A stretch of 64,000 nt of DNA from Actinoplanes aureus (lineage in GTDB: Bacteria; Actinomycetota; Actinomycetes; Mycobacteriales; Micromonosporaceae): contig NZ_JADQTO010000007.1 of assembly GCF_015704865.1 (NCBI RefSeq), forward strand, positions 1-64,000, written 5' to 3'. Position numbers and translations under genes: made by a program. Every line of letters begins with the position of its first letter. Position 1 is the first letter of the stretch. Shown in pieces: positions 8,569-15,950 of the stretch. The notes below the pieces were generated by a model that was given only the letters and a program-made list of their open reading frames with translations, ran no database searches and had not been told where the DNA came from.

Positions 8569-10683
8569 GTGCAGAGCCAAGTCAATCTGTCCTTCCGTGA
8601 CGCCGAGAGCACCGAGGACTGGGAACGCGCGCTGATCACCGGCAACGGCCGCCAAGGCGCGCTCTGCTACGGCTCACCCCGCGCGCTGCGGTTCACCCTG
8701 GCCCACGAGGACCTCTTCCAGCCGGTCACCGAGCCGCTGCCGGCCCCGGCCACCGCCGCGGCCCTGCCGCGTCTGCGCGAGCTTCTCGCCGCCGACCGCT
8801 TCGGCGACGCGGCGCGAGCCGTCTGCGACCTCGCCGTTCAAGAGCATCCGGGGTACGCCGAAACGCGCTGGATAGACCCGCTGATCGCAGCCGCCACCCT
8901 CACCTTCACGCCGGACTCCCCCGGCGACGGCTACCTGCGCGGCACCGACTTCGCCACCGGCGTCGTCCGCCAGCAGTGGTCCGGCGTGACCTGCGACGCC
9001 TTCGTCTCCCGGACGGCGGACGCGCTGGTGGTGCGGATCACCGGCACCGGTGGGACGGTCCGGATCGGGCCGATCGACGGCACCCCGGAACGACCGATCG
9101 GGTTCTCCGTCGACCGGCTCGGTGACGATCTGGTCCTCACCGGACGGTTCACCGGCCCGCTCTGGGCGGGTGCGCTGGACGGCTGGACCGTGGCGGTGCG
9201 CGTACGGCGTACCGGGAAATCGGTCCTGATCGTGGCCCGCACCGCACCCGGCCTGCGCCCGCCCGCATCGGCCCTGGCCGAGCTGCCGTCCGGCGGTTTC
9301 CAGGAGCTCCTCGAGGAGCACGCCGCCGAGCATCGCGACCTCTTCGAACGGGTCATCCTGGACCTCGGCGGCCGGCGCGAGCAGACCCTCTTCGACGCCG
9401 GCCGGTACGCGATCATCAGCAGCACCGGCACCCGGCCGCCCACCCTCCAGGGCGTCTGGAGCGGCACCTTTGCGCCGCCCTGGCGCAGCGGCTGGACCAT
9501 CGACGGCAACCTCCAGGCTGCACTGCTCGCGGTGCACCCGACCGGTACGCCCGAGCTGATGCCGCCGCTGTTCGACCTGCTCGACGCCCTCCGCGACGAC
9601 TTCCGGGAGAACGCGCGCCGCCTGTACGGCCTACCCGGCCTCTACGTGCCCGCGCACCTCGGTACCCACGGCAGGCAGAACCATTTCGGCCCGATCTGGT
9701 GCCTGACCTTCTGGACCGCGGGCGCCGCCTGGCTCGGCCGCCTCTACGTCGACCACTGGCAGCACACCGGCGATCGGTCCTTCCTGGACTCGCGTGCCCT
9801 GCCCTACCTGCGCGAGGTCGCCGAGTTCCACCTGGGCTTCGCCGAGATCGCGGGCGGTCGCGCGCGGTTCAGCCCGTCCTACTCCCCCGAGAACGATCCG
9901 GGCGGATGCCGTGACCAGGCCACCGTCGACGCCGCTCTGGACGTGCAGGCGGTCGGGGACATGCTGCGCGCCCTGCTGACGCTTGCACCCCGCGACGCCG
10001 ACGCGCCGCGCTGGCGGGCGTTGCTGGACGCGCTGCCGCCGTACCGGATCAACGACGCCGGTGAGCTGGCCGAGTGGATCGACCCGCGCTTCCCGGACAA
10101 CCATGAGCACCGGCACGCCAGCCACCTCTACCCGTTCTTCTACGCCGGTGACCCGGCTTTCGAAACGGATCCGGCACTGCGTGCCGCGGCGGTGCGGGCC
10201 GTGCGGTCGCGCCTACGGTGGTGGCTGAGCGAGGAGTCCGACGAGATGGGGTACGGGCTGGCGCTGCTCGGCGTGGCGGCGGCACATCTGGGGCTGGCCG
10301 CGGAGGCGTACGCGGCGCTGGACCGGATCGCCGGCGCCTACTGGCGGCCCAACCTGGTGCCCACCCACAACCGGGACCACATGTTCAACGTGGACCTGGC
10401 CGGTGGTCTCCCGGCGCTGGTCGTGGCGATGCTGTTGCAGAGTCGCGACCTCGATGCCGACGGTGTCGCCCGGCTCCGCCTGCTTCCCGCCCTGCCCTCG
10501 GCGTGGCCGTCCGGCCGGGTCCGCGGCCTGGTGGCCCGTGGGCCGGTCACCGTCGACCTGTCCTGGTCCCCCGGGGACTTCGAGGCCACGCTCGTCTCCC
10601 CGGTCGATCGCACGGTCGAGGTGACTCATCCGCGCGGCACGACGACGCTCCCCCTGACCGCTGGGCGGCCGTCGACCGTGTAG
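8569..10683 (+). CDS. GH95-like alpha-L-fucosidase/galactosidase
   Basis: A 704-residue protein with GH95 layout: N-terminal beta-sandwich (WERALITGNGRQGALCYGSP, where NGRQGA resembles the family NGxxGA motif), an (alpha/alpha)6 barrel from about 265 to 620, and a C-terminal beta domain. Barrel motifs include LQGVWSG, WTIDGNLQAA, ARFSPSYSPEN with a following Glu, and HRHASHLYPF. GH95 inverting enzymes remove alpha-1,2-L-fucose or alpha-L-galactose from galactosyl ends, for example in xyloglucan. It is shorter than many members (about 750-800), with compact loops. The GTG at 8569 has no clear ribosome-binding site and may be leaderless. No signal peptide, so it should act inside the cell. Confidence 0.85.
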   Translation: MQSQVNLSFRDAESTEDWERALITGNGRQGALCYGSPRALRFTLAHEDLFQPVTEPLPAPATAAALPRLRELLAADRFGDAARAVCDLAVQEHPGYAETRWIDPLIAAATLTFTPDSPGDGYLRGTDFATGVVRQQWSGVTCDAFVSRTADALVVRITGTGGTVRIGPIDGTPERPIGFSVDRLGDDLVLTGRFTGPLWAGALDGWTVAVRVRRTGKSVLIVARTAPGLRPPASALAELPSGGFQELLEEHAAEHRDLFERVILDLGGRREQTLFDAGRYAIISSTGTRPPTLQGVWSGTFAPPWRSGWTIDGNLQAALLAVHPTGTPELMPPLFDLLDALRDDFRENARRLYGLPGLYVPAHLGTHGRQNHFGPIWCLTFWTAGAAWLGRLYVDHWQHTGDRSFLDSRALPYLREVAEFHLGFAEIAGGRARFSPSYSPENDPGGCRDQATVDAALDVQAVGDMLRALLTLAPRDADAPRWRALLDALPPYRINDAGELAEWIDPRFPDNHEHRHASHLYPFFYAGDPAFETDPALRAAAVRAVRSRLRWWLSEESDEMGYGLALLGVAAAHLGLAAEAYAALDRIAGAYWRPNLVPTHNRDHMFNVDLAGGLPALVVAMLLQSRDLDADGVARLRLLPALPSAWPSGRVRGLVARGPVTVDLSWSPGDFEATLVSPVDRTVEVTHPRGTTTLPLTAGRPSTV

Positions 10684-10792
10684 GGACCCTTTCCCGGCGG
10701 TCGCGCTGGGGCCTCGCGCGGCACTCGGCGCGCGCCGGGCAGGCGGGGACGTGGCGGCTCCGGCGGGACGGGTCCGCGCGTACCGAAAAGGA

Positions 10793-10825
10793 TGCCGGCC
10801 CGGCCAGGTGAGGCCGGGACCGGCA
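10793..10825. terminator. Hairpin after the sugar ABC operon
   Basis: Arms TGCCGGCCCGGCC and GGCCGGGACCGGCA pair with one bulge around AGGTGA, directly downstream of the permease gene read on the minus strand, and also near the end of the convergent GH95 gene. Confidence 0.65.
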
Positions 10826-10832
10826 GCATGGT

Positions 10833-11768
10833 TCAGCCCTTGACCGCGCCAATGATCACGCCCTTGGTGAAGTGGCGCTGGACGAACGGGTAGATGATCA
10901 GCGCGGGCACGATGGTCACCACCACGACGGCCATCTTGATCGCCAGGCTGGGCGGAACCGACGAGCCGAGGCCCGGGATGGCGACCGCCGCCCCCGACGT
11001 GGCCGGCGACTGCCCGGCCAGGATGAACTGCTGGAGCACCCGCTGGACCGGCTGGAGGTCGTTGCGGTCGATGTAGAGGATCGCGTTGAAGAACGCGTTC
11101 CAGTACCCGACCGCGTAGAACAGGCCGACCACCGCGGTCACCGCCTTGGAGAGCGGCAGCACGATCCGGGTGAGGATGCGCAGCTCACCGGCGCCGTCCA
11201 TGCGGGCGCTGTCATAGAGCTCGCCGGGGATGCTCATGAAGAACGCCCGCAGCACCACCAGGTTGAACGCGCTGATCGCGGTCGGCAGGATCAGCGCGAG
11301 CAGGTTGTCCTTCAGGCCCAGGCCGGTGACCACCAGATAGCTCGGGATCATGCCGGGGTAGATCAGGAACGTGAGCAGGAAGTAGAACAGGATCGGCTTG
11401 TGCCCGAGGGTGCCGGGCCGGGACAGGCCGTAGGCGGCGAGGACCGTCACGATCAGGCTGAGGGCGGTTCCGGCGATCGTGACCACGGTGCTGACCAGGA
11501 TCGCGTCGGTGACCTGCCCACCCGAGAAGATCACCACGTACGCACGGGGGTCGAGTTCGCGCGGGAGGAAGACGTAGCCACCGGCCTCGTTGATCGTCTT
11601 CTCGGACGAGAGGCTGGTGACCACGACCACCCAGAGCGGCACGAGCACGACCGCCAGCACGACCGTGATGATCGTGCCCTTACCGAACTGGCCGAGCAGG
11701 CTGGGCTGCTCCTCCCACGGCGGGCGGAGCGTCTTGCGGCGGGGCCGGACCACGGTTTCTGCGCTCAT
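10833..11768 (-). CDS. Sugar ABC transporter permease (LplC/MalG type)
   Basis: A 311-residue inner-membrane permease with six predicted helices, the first at about residues 32-54. The cytoplasmic EAA loop that docks the ATPase is seen as ELYDSARMDGAGELRI followed by ILPLS-like IVLPLSKAV. It belongs to the CUT1 group that pairs LplB-like and LplC-like permeases with an oversized binding lipoprotein. Its ATG overlaps the stop of the upstream permease (TCATGA), which indicates translational coupling. No ATPase gene follows; actinobacteria often use a shared MsiK-type ATPase encoded elsewhere, which I infer here. The substrate is probably an oligosaccharide released by the secreted glycanases of the locus. 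Confidence 0.92.
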   Translation of the reverse strand: MSAETVVRPRRKTLRPPWEEQPSLLGQFGKGTIITVVLAVVLVPLWVVVVTSLSSEKTINEAGGYVFLPRELDPRAYVVIFSGGQVTDAILVSTVVTIAGTALSLIVTVLAAYGLSRPGTLGHKPILFYFLLTFLIYPGMIPSYLVVTGLGLKDNLLALILPTAISAFNLVVLRAFFMSIPGELYDSARMDGAGELRILTRIVLPLSKAVTAVVGLFYAVGYWNAFFNAILYIDRNDLQPVQRVLQQFILAGQSPATSGAAVAIPGLGSSVPPSLAIKMAVVVVTIVPALIIYPFVQRHFTKGVIIGAVKG

Positions 11769-12763
11769 GACTTCGAATAGATCCCTTGCTCGCCGAACCG
11801 GTGCGCCAGCTTGTTGGCACCCACGATCAGGAGGATGCCGACCACCGCCTTGAACAGGCCGGCGGCCGCGCCGACACCCCACTGCTGGACCGCGATGCCC
11901 TGGTAGTAGACGTAGGTGTCGAGCACCTCGGCCGCCTCCCGGCCGACCATCTCCCGTTGCAGCACGAACTGCTCGAACCCGACGTTGAGCGCGTCGCCCA
12001 GGCGCAGGATCAGCAGCAGCACGATGACCGACCGCAGGCCGGGCAGGGTGATGTGCCACATCCGCCGCCATCGGCCGGCGCCGTCCGCGGCGGACGCCTC
12101 ATACAGCGCGGGGTCGATGGCCGCCAGCGCCGCCAGGAAGACGATCATGCCCCAGCCGGCGTCCTTCCAGACCGCCTGCGAGGTGATCAGGAACATGAAC
12201 GTGTCCGGGTTCGTCATGATGTCCGGCGCGGTGTACCCGGCCTCCCGCGCGGTCTGCGCGATCAGGCCGGCGCCGCCGAGCATCATCTGGAACAGCGAGA
12301 CCACCAGCACCCAGCTGAAGAAGTGCGGCAGGTAGACGACGCTCTGCACCAGTGATCGGACGCGTGGCGACATGATGCTGTTCAGCAGGATCGCCAGCAG
12401 GATCGGAATCGGGAAGTAGAACACCAGCTGGAAAGCGGTGATCGAGAGGGTGGTGAGCACCGAGTCCCAGAACGCCGGATTCTCGAACAGATACTCGAAG
12501 TTGCCGAACCCGATCCACTCGCTGTAGAGGAACGCTTCGAGCGGATTGTCCCCGACGAACGGGTTGTAGTCCTGGAAGGCGATGACGTTGCCGAGCGCCG
12601 GGATGTAGTGGAAGACCAGCAGCAACAGCATCGCCGGGACGCACATCAGGAGCAGCGGCCAGTCCCGCCGCAGCCGCTGCCCGAAGGACAGCTGCTGCCG
12701 CGGAACCGCCGTGGCCTTCTTCGCCGCGGTCCTCTTCTCCGCGACGATCGGTGGGGCGCTCAT
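11765..12763 (-). CDS. Sugar ABC transporter permease (LplB/MalF type)
   Basis: A 332-residue permease. After a basic cytoplasmic N-terminus (residues 1-32), six membrane helices follow, the first within WPLLLMCVPAMLLLLVF. The EAA docking loop is ALYEASAADGAGRWRRM with ITLPGLRSV. The sequence FQDYNPFVGD after the first helix is typical of LplB-like permeases of the CUT1 group. It is the middle gene of a three-gene operon: its ATG overlaps the stop of the binding-protein gene by four bases, and its own stop overlaps the next ATG. It forms a heterodimer with the LplC-type permease to make the channel. Confidence 0.92.
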   Translation of the reverse strand: MSAPPIVAEKRTAAKKATAVPRQQLSFGQRLRRDWPLLLMCVPAMLLLLVFHYIPALGNVIAFQDYNPFVGDNPLEAFLYSEWIGFGNFEYLFENPAFWDSVLTTLSITAFQLVFYFPIPILLAILLNSIMSPRVRSLVQSVVYLPHFFSWVLVVSLFQMMLGGAGLIAQTAREAGYTAPDIMTNPDTFMFLITSQAVWKDAGWGMIVFLAALAAIDPALYEASAADGAGRWRRMWHITLPGLRSVIVLLLILRLGDALNVGFEQFVLQREMVGREAAEVLDTYVYYQGIAVQQWGVGAAAGLFKAVVGILLIVGANKLAHRFGEQGIYSKS

Positions 12764-14418
12764 CGCCCGTTGTCAGCCAGGACCTTGGCGTAGAAGTCAC
12801 GGCCGGCGTCTCCGCCGGCGGCCCGCCACTCCGAGACGACCTTCTCCAGGTCGCTGACCGGGGTCCGGCCGCGCATGATGTCGGTGATCTTGTCCTCGGT
12901 GGGCTGCGCGAGGGCCGCCTGCTGGGTCGGCGTCTCCACCTTGATGCCCTCCCAGGGGTTCTTCTCCAGGTACTTCGCGGCGTCGTTGCCCCAGTTCACG
13001 AAGTCCTCGGCGTAGGTGGGGATGTCCGGGCCACCGACGACGACCGGCGGACGGCCGCCGAGGAAGATGAACTGGTTCGCGAACTCCTTGACCCACAGGT
13101 CGTTGGTGACCGGCGCGCCGCTGGCGTCCCGCTTGAAGTGGGTGCCCTCGACGCCGAAGTTCTGCAGCTCGTACTCCTTGGTGCCGAACGGCGCCGCGGT
13201 GTAGTTGAGGACGCGCAGCAGCTCCTGGACCCGCTCCTGGCCGACGCCCTTCTTGATGAAGGTCCAGAGGATCGCCGAACGGGTCTGCCAGCGGACCGGC
13301 GCCTGGCCCTTGTCCGCGCCGAAGACCTTGACGGCCTGCATGTTGAACTTGGGGTTGATCTGGACGGCCGGACGCCAGGTCTCCTTCCAGGAGCCGCCGC
13401 CGGTGCCGTACATGAAGATCTTGCCGCCCTTGAACAGGGCGCCGGTGTCGCCGCCCTTGCTGCCCGCTACGTCGGGGTGGATCAGCTTCTCGGCGTAGAG
13501 CTTGGCCATGAACTCGACGGCCCGCTTGTACTCCGGCGTCTCCATGCGGTGCACGACCTTGCCGTCGGCCGCCTTCATCCAGCCGTTCTCCGAGCCGCCG
13601 GCGCCGCAGATCTGCTGCACCTCCAGCCAGATGTCGCCGAAGGCCCACTCACCCTTGGCGGGGTTGGTGAACTTCTTGCCGAACTCGTACAGCTCGTCCA
13701 GCGTGGTCGGCGCCGCGATGCCACGCTCGTCGGCGACGTCCTTGCGGTAGAACAGCACCGACGGGTAGGGCGCGTCGGTGGGGAACGGAACGGCCATCAG
13801 CTTGCCGCCCCATACCGACTCCTGCCAGGCCTTGGTGTCCAGGCCGGCGAGCAGCGGGTACGCGTTGACCTTGTCCCCGGCCAGGTACGGCGTCAGATCC
13901 TCGAAGAGGGCGTGCACACCCTCGGAGAACCGGGCCAGCTTGTCGACCTCCCAGCCCGGGATGCAGGTCAGCTCGGGCACGTCCCGGGCGCCGAGCATGG
14001 TGTTGAGCTTCTGGCCGTAGGTGTTGCCGTCCTGGATGCTGAAGTTGATCACGGCACCCATGTCGGTGCCCACCGCCTGGACCAGCTTGTTGTCGGTGGG
14101 CGGCGCCGGACCCCACCACGGCGTGCTCGCGGTGACCGGCTTGCCGCTGCTCACGGCCTTCTCGGTGACGGCGTCGGCGAGCGACGTCGGGTACTTGACG
14201 TAGCCGTCCGCCATCGGCCGGATGCCCTTGACGTCCGGCGACACCAGGGTGGAGTCCTTGAAGTTGGGGACCACACCGGCGGCCTGCTCGGCGGTGGTCG
14301 CCGAACCCTTCGCGCTCGGGTCCTTGCTGCAACCGGCCAGCACTCCGCCGCTCGCGAGTGAGGCCGCACCGAGGCCGACCAGCCCCAGGAAGTTCCGCCT
14401 GTTCGTCGACGCGCGCAC
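12760..14418 (-). CDS. Sugar-binding lipoprotein of ABC importer (CUT1, LplA-like)
   Basis: A 552-residue extracellular solute-binding lipoprotein. The start was set to GTG 14418, since the longer ATG at 14481 would place the operator 14444-14468 inside the gene; GGAAGG lies upstream of the GTG. The signal has a twin-arginine motif (RRNFLGLVGLG) and a lipobox LAGC with Cys30 as the lipidated residue, so folded export by Tat is possible. The long size and motifs such as WGPAPPTDNKLVQ match the LplA-like group that binds oligosaccharides, not the 400-residue maltose type. First gene of the importer operon and divergent from the ROK regulator, the likely controller. Confidence 0.92.
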   Translation of the reverse strand: MRASTNRRNFLGLVGLGAASLASGGVLAGCSKDPSAKGSATTAEQAAGVVPNFKDSTLVSPDVKGIRPMADGYVKYPTSLADAVTEKAVSSGKPVTASTPWWGPAPPTDNKLVQAVGTDMGAVINFSIQDGNTYGQKLNTMLGARDVPELTCIPGWEVDKLARFSEGVHALFEDLTPYLAGDKVNAYPLLAGLDTKAWQESVWGGKLMAVPFPTDAPYPSVLFYRKDVADERGIAAPTTLDELYEFGKKFTNPAKGEWAFGDIWLEVQQICGAGGSENGWMKAADGKVVHRMETPEYKRAVEFMAKLYAEKLIHPDVAGSKGGDTGALFKGGKIFMYGTGGGSWKETWRPAVQINPKFNMQAVKVFGADKGQAPVRWQTRSAILWTFIKKGVGQERVQELLRVLNYTAAPFGTKEYELQNFGVEGTHFKRDASGAPVTNDLWVKEFANQFIFLGGRPPVVVGGPDIPTYAEDFVNWGNDAAKYLEKNPWEGIKVETPTQQAALAQPTEDKITDIMRGRTPVSDLEKVVSEWRAAGGDAGRDFYAKVLADNGR

Positions 14419-14443
14419 GGCGCACCGCCCTTCCGTTATCGGT

Positions 14444-14468
14444 TTAGTTTGGCTAGCGTCTAAACTAA
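14444..14468. promoter_or_regulatory. Palindromic operator before the sugar importer operon
   Basis: Perfect 7-base arms TTAGTTT and AAACTAA separated by 11 bases. The arms match the half-sites at 8540-8557 and 21405-21422, but the spacing is four bases longer. It lies 26 bases upstream of the lipoprotein GTG and is the natural site for the adjacent ROK regulator. Confidence 0.6.
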
Positions 14469-14518
14469 GTACATCGAGCACAAGCTAACCGACGCGGTGA
14501 ACCCCGACAAGAAGCATT

Positions 14519-14532
14519 TGGGAGCGCACCCA
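14519..14532. promoter_or_regulatory. CebR-like box in the importer/ROK interval
   Basis: TGGGAGCGCACCCA matches the known CebR consensus TGGGAGCGCTCCCA at 13 of 14 positions. CebR is the LacI-family cello-oligosaccharide repressor of streptomycetes. The position between the importer operon and the ROK gene fits control of either. Confidence 0.5.
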
Positions 14533-14569
14533 TCTGCGCTGCACCGGATCAGGGAGACGACGAACCGCT

Positions 14570-15760
14570 GTGATGCGGCAAGATGATGATGTGAAGACGG
14601 CCGACTTCACCGACGTGCGCGCCACCAACCTCGCTGTGGTGCTGCGTCATCTGCGTGCCAACGGCCCGAGCTCACGTGCCGCGATCGCCGCGTCGACCGG
14701 GCTCAACAAAGCCACCGTCTCCAGCCTGACCAGCGACCTCATCGGACAGCGGCTGCTCCGCGAGACGGGCTTGACCGGCAACCGGATCGGGCGGCCGGCG
14801 ACCGAGCTGGCACTCGACGGCTCGGCGTACGCGGCGATCGGCCTCCAGGTCGCCGCTGACCGCCTCACCGCGCTCGCCGTCGACTTCGCCGGCGAGCAAC
14901 TGCTGCTGTGGCACCGAGCTGTCCGGGCGGACCGCGCGGGCACCGCGATCACCGCGCTCGCCCAGCGCGCCGCCTCCCGGGTCCGCCAGCAGGGCCGGCA
15001 CGTCCTCGGCCTGACCGTCGCCGTTCCCGGCCTGGTCGCCGACGGCGGCACGGTGCGCCTCTCCCCGCCGCTCGGCTGGGCCGACCTCGACCTGCGCGGC
15101 CTACTCTCCGGTTCGCTGCGGCAGTCCGGCCTGACCGTGGCGGTGGCGAACCACGCGGTGCTCGCGGCGGTCGCCGAGCAACGGCACGGCGGCCACCCGG
15201 GCGGCGCGAACCTCACGTACGTGACCGGAGCCGCCGGCGTCGAGGCGGGCCTGGTCGTGGACGGCCGCCCGCTGGCGGGCGCGCACGGCTTCACCGGCCA
15301 GATCGGACGGTTCACCCTGGGCCCGGCCGGCGCGCCGACGCTGCAGGACCTGGCCGGCGTCGAACCGCTGGTCCGCCGCGCCCTGCCCGACTTCGACCCG
15401 GAGTCGCTCGGCGATCTGAGCCCGGCGGTCGAGCAGGTAGCGGTGCAGGCCCGGGCCGGTGACGCCGCGACCCTGCAGGCGCTGCGCGACACCGGCTGCC
15501 ACCTCGGCCAGGGACTCGCCCTGCTGGCGAACCTGGTGAACCCCGAGCTGATCGTGCTCGGCGACCACTACGCCGCCCTCGCCGAGTGGCTCATCCCGGC
15601 GGCCGAGACCGAGCTGGCGCGGCACACGCTGGCGCCCGAGGCCGGCGGGGCCCGCCTGATCGCGTCCCGGCTCGGGCTGCACGCCGCGGCGCTCGGCGGC
15701 GCGGTCACGCATCTGGACCGGGTGGACACCGGCGACCTTTCCCGCCTGGCGCACGCCTGA
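14570..15760 (+). CDS. ROK-family transcription regulator
   Basis: A 396-residue regulator (GTG 14570; ATG 14573 is equally possible). Residues 15-80 form a winged helix-turn-helix (SSRAAIAASTGLNKATVSSL), followed by an actin-like sugar-kinase fold with LGLTVAVPGLV and the ROK signature LVVDGRPLAGAHGFTGQIGR. The zinc-binding cysteine cluster usual in ROK proteins (CGxxGCxE) is replaced by GPAGAPTLQ, so metal-free folding is expected. It does not show an intact kinase active site, as in other regulators of this group. It lies divergent to the importer operon next to a perfect dyad and probably represses it, with sugar as inducer. Confidence 0.9.
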   Translation: MMRQDDDVKTADFTDVRATNLAVVLRHLRANGPSSRAAIAASTGLNKATVSSLTSDLIGQRLLRETGLTGNRIGRPATELALDGSAYAAIGLQVAADRLTALAVDFAGEQLLLWHRAVRADRAGTAITALAQRAASRVRQQGRHVLGLTVAVPGLVADGGTVRLSPPLGWADLDLRGLLSGSLRQSGLTVAVANHAVLAAVAEQRHGGHPGGANLTYVTGAAGVEAGLVVDGRPLAGAHGFTGQIGRFTLGPAGAPTLQDLAGVEPLVRRALPDFDPESLGDLSPAVEQVAVQARAGDAATLQALRDTGCHLGQGLALLANLVNPELIVLGDHYAALAEWLIPAAETELARHTLAPEAGGARLIASRLGLHAAALGGAVTHLDRVDTGDLSRLAHA

Positions 15761-15782
15761 CCCGGGTAAGCGCTTACCCGGG
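15761..15782. promoter_or_regulatory. 22-bp perfect palindrome before the GH3 gene
   Basis: A perfect inverted repeat centred on GGTAAGCGCTTACC, touching the stop codon of the ROK gene. The central AAGCGCTT is typical of LacI-family operators. It could also fold as a terminator, but no T-run follows. Confidence 0.55.
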
Positions 15783-15906
15783 GGCCGCCCGGCGCCGTAA
15801 CAATCGATGGCCAAACATGGCTCGCGCGCCTTGACCAACTCGGGACGGGGTGCGAGCCTCAGGGAACTCCGACCGAAACATTCACGTAACCCACTCGCTC
15901 GCCCCA

Positions 15907-15926
15907 TTGTCGAAGCGCTTCGACAA
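15907..15926. promoter_or_regulatory. LacI-type operator TTGTCGAAGCGCTTCGACAA
   Basis: A perfect 20-base palindrome 24 bases before the GH3 start codon. The CGAAGCGCTTCG core is the form bound by LacI-family glycoside regulators in actinobacteria. No LacI gene is present in this window. Confidence 0.65.
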
Positions 15927-15950
15927 GTGCTCGGCCCGAAGGAATACGTT

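Noticed and set aside
10684..10832. Small gene between GH95 and the permease
   Set aside because: The interval is only GC-rich DNA with a terminator hairpin. Frames through it are extensions of out-of-frame shadows.
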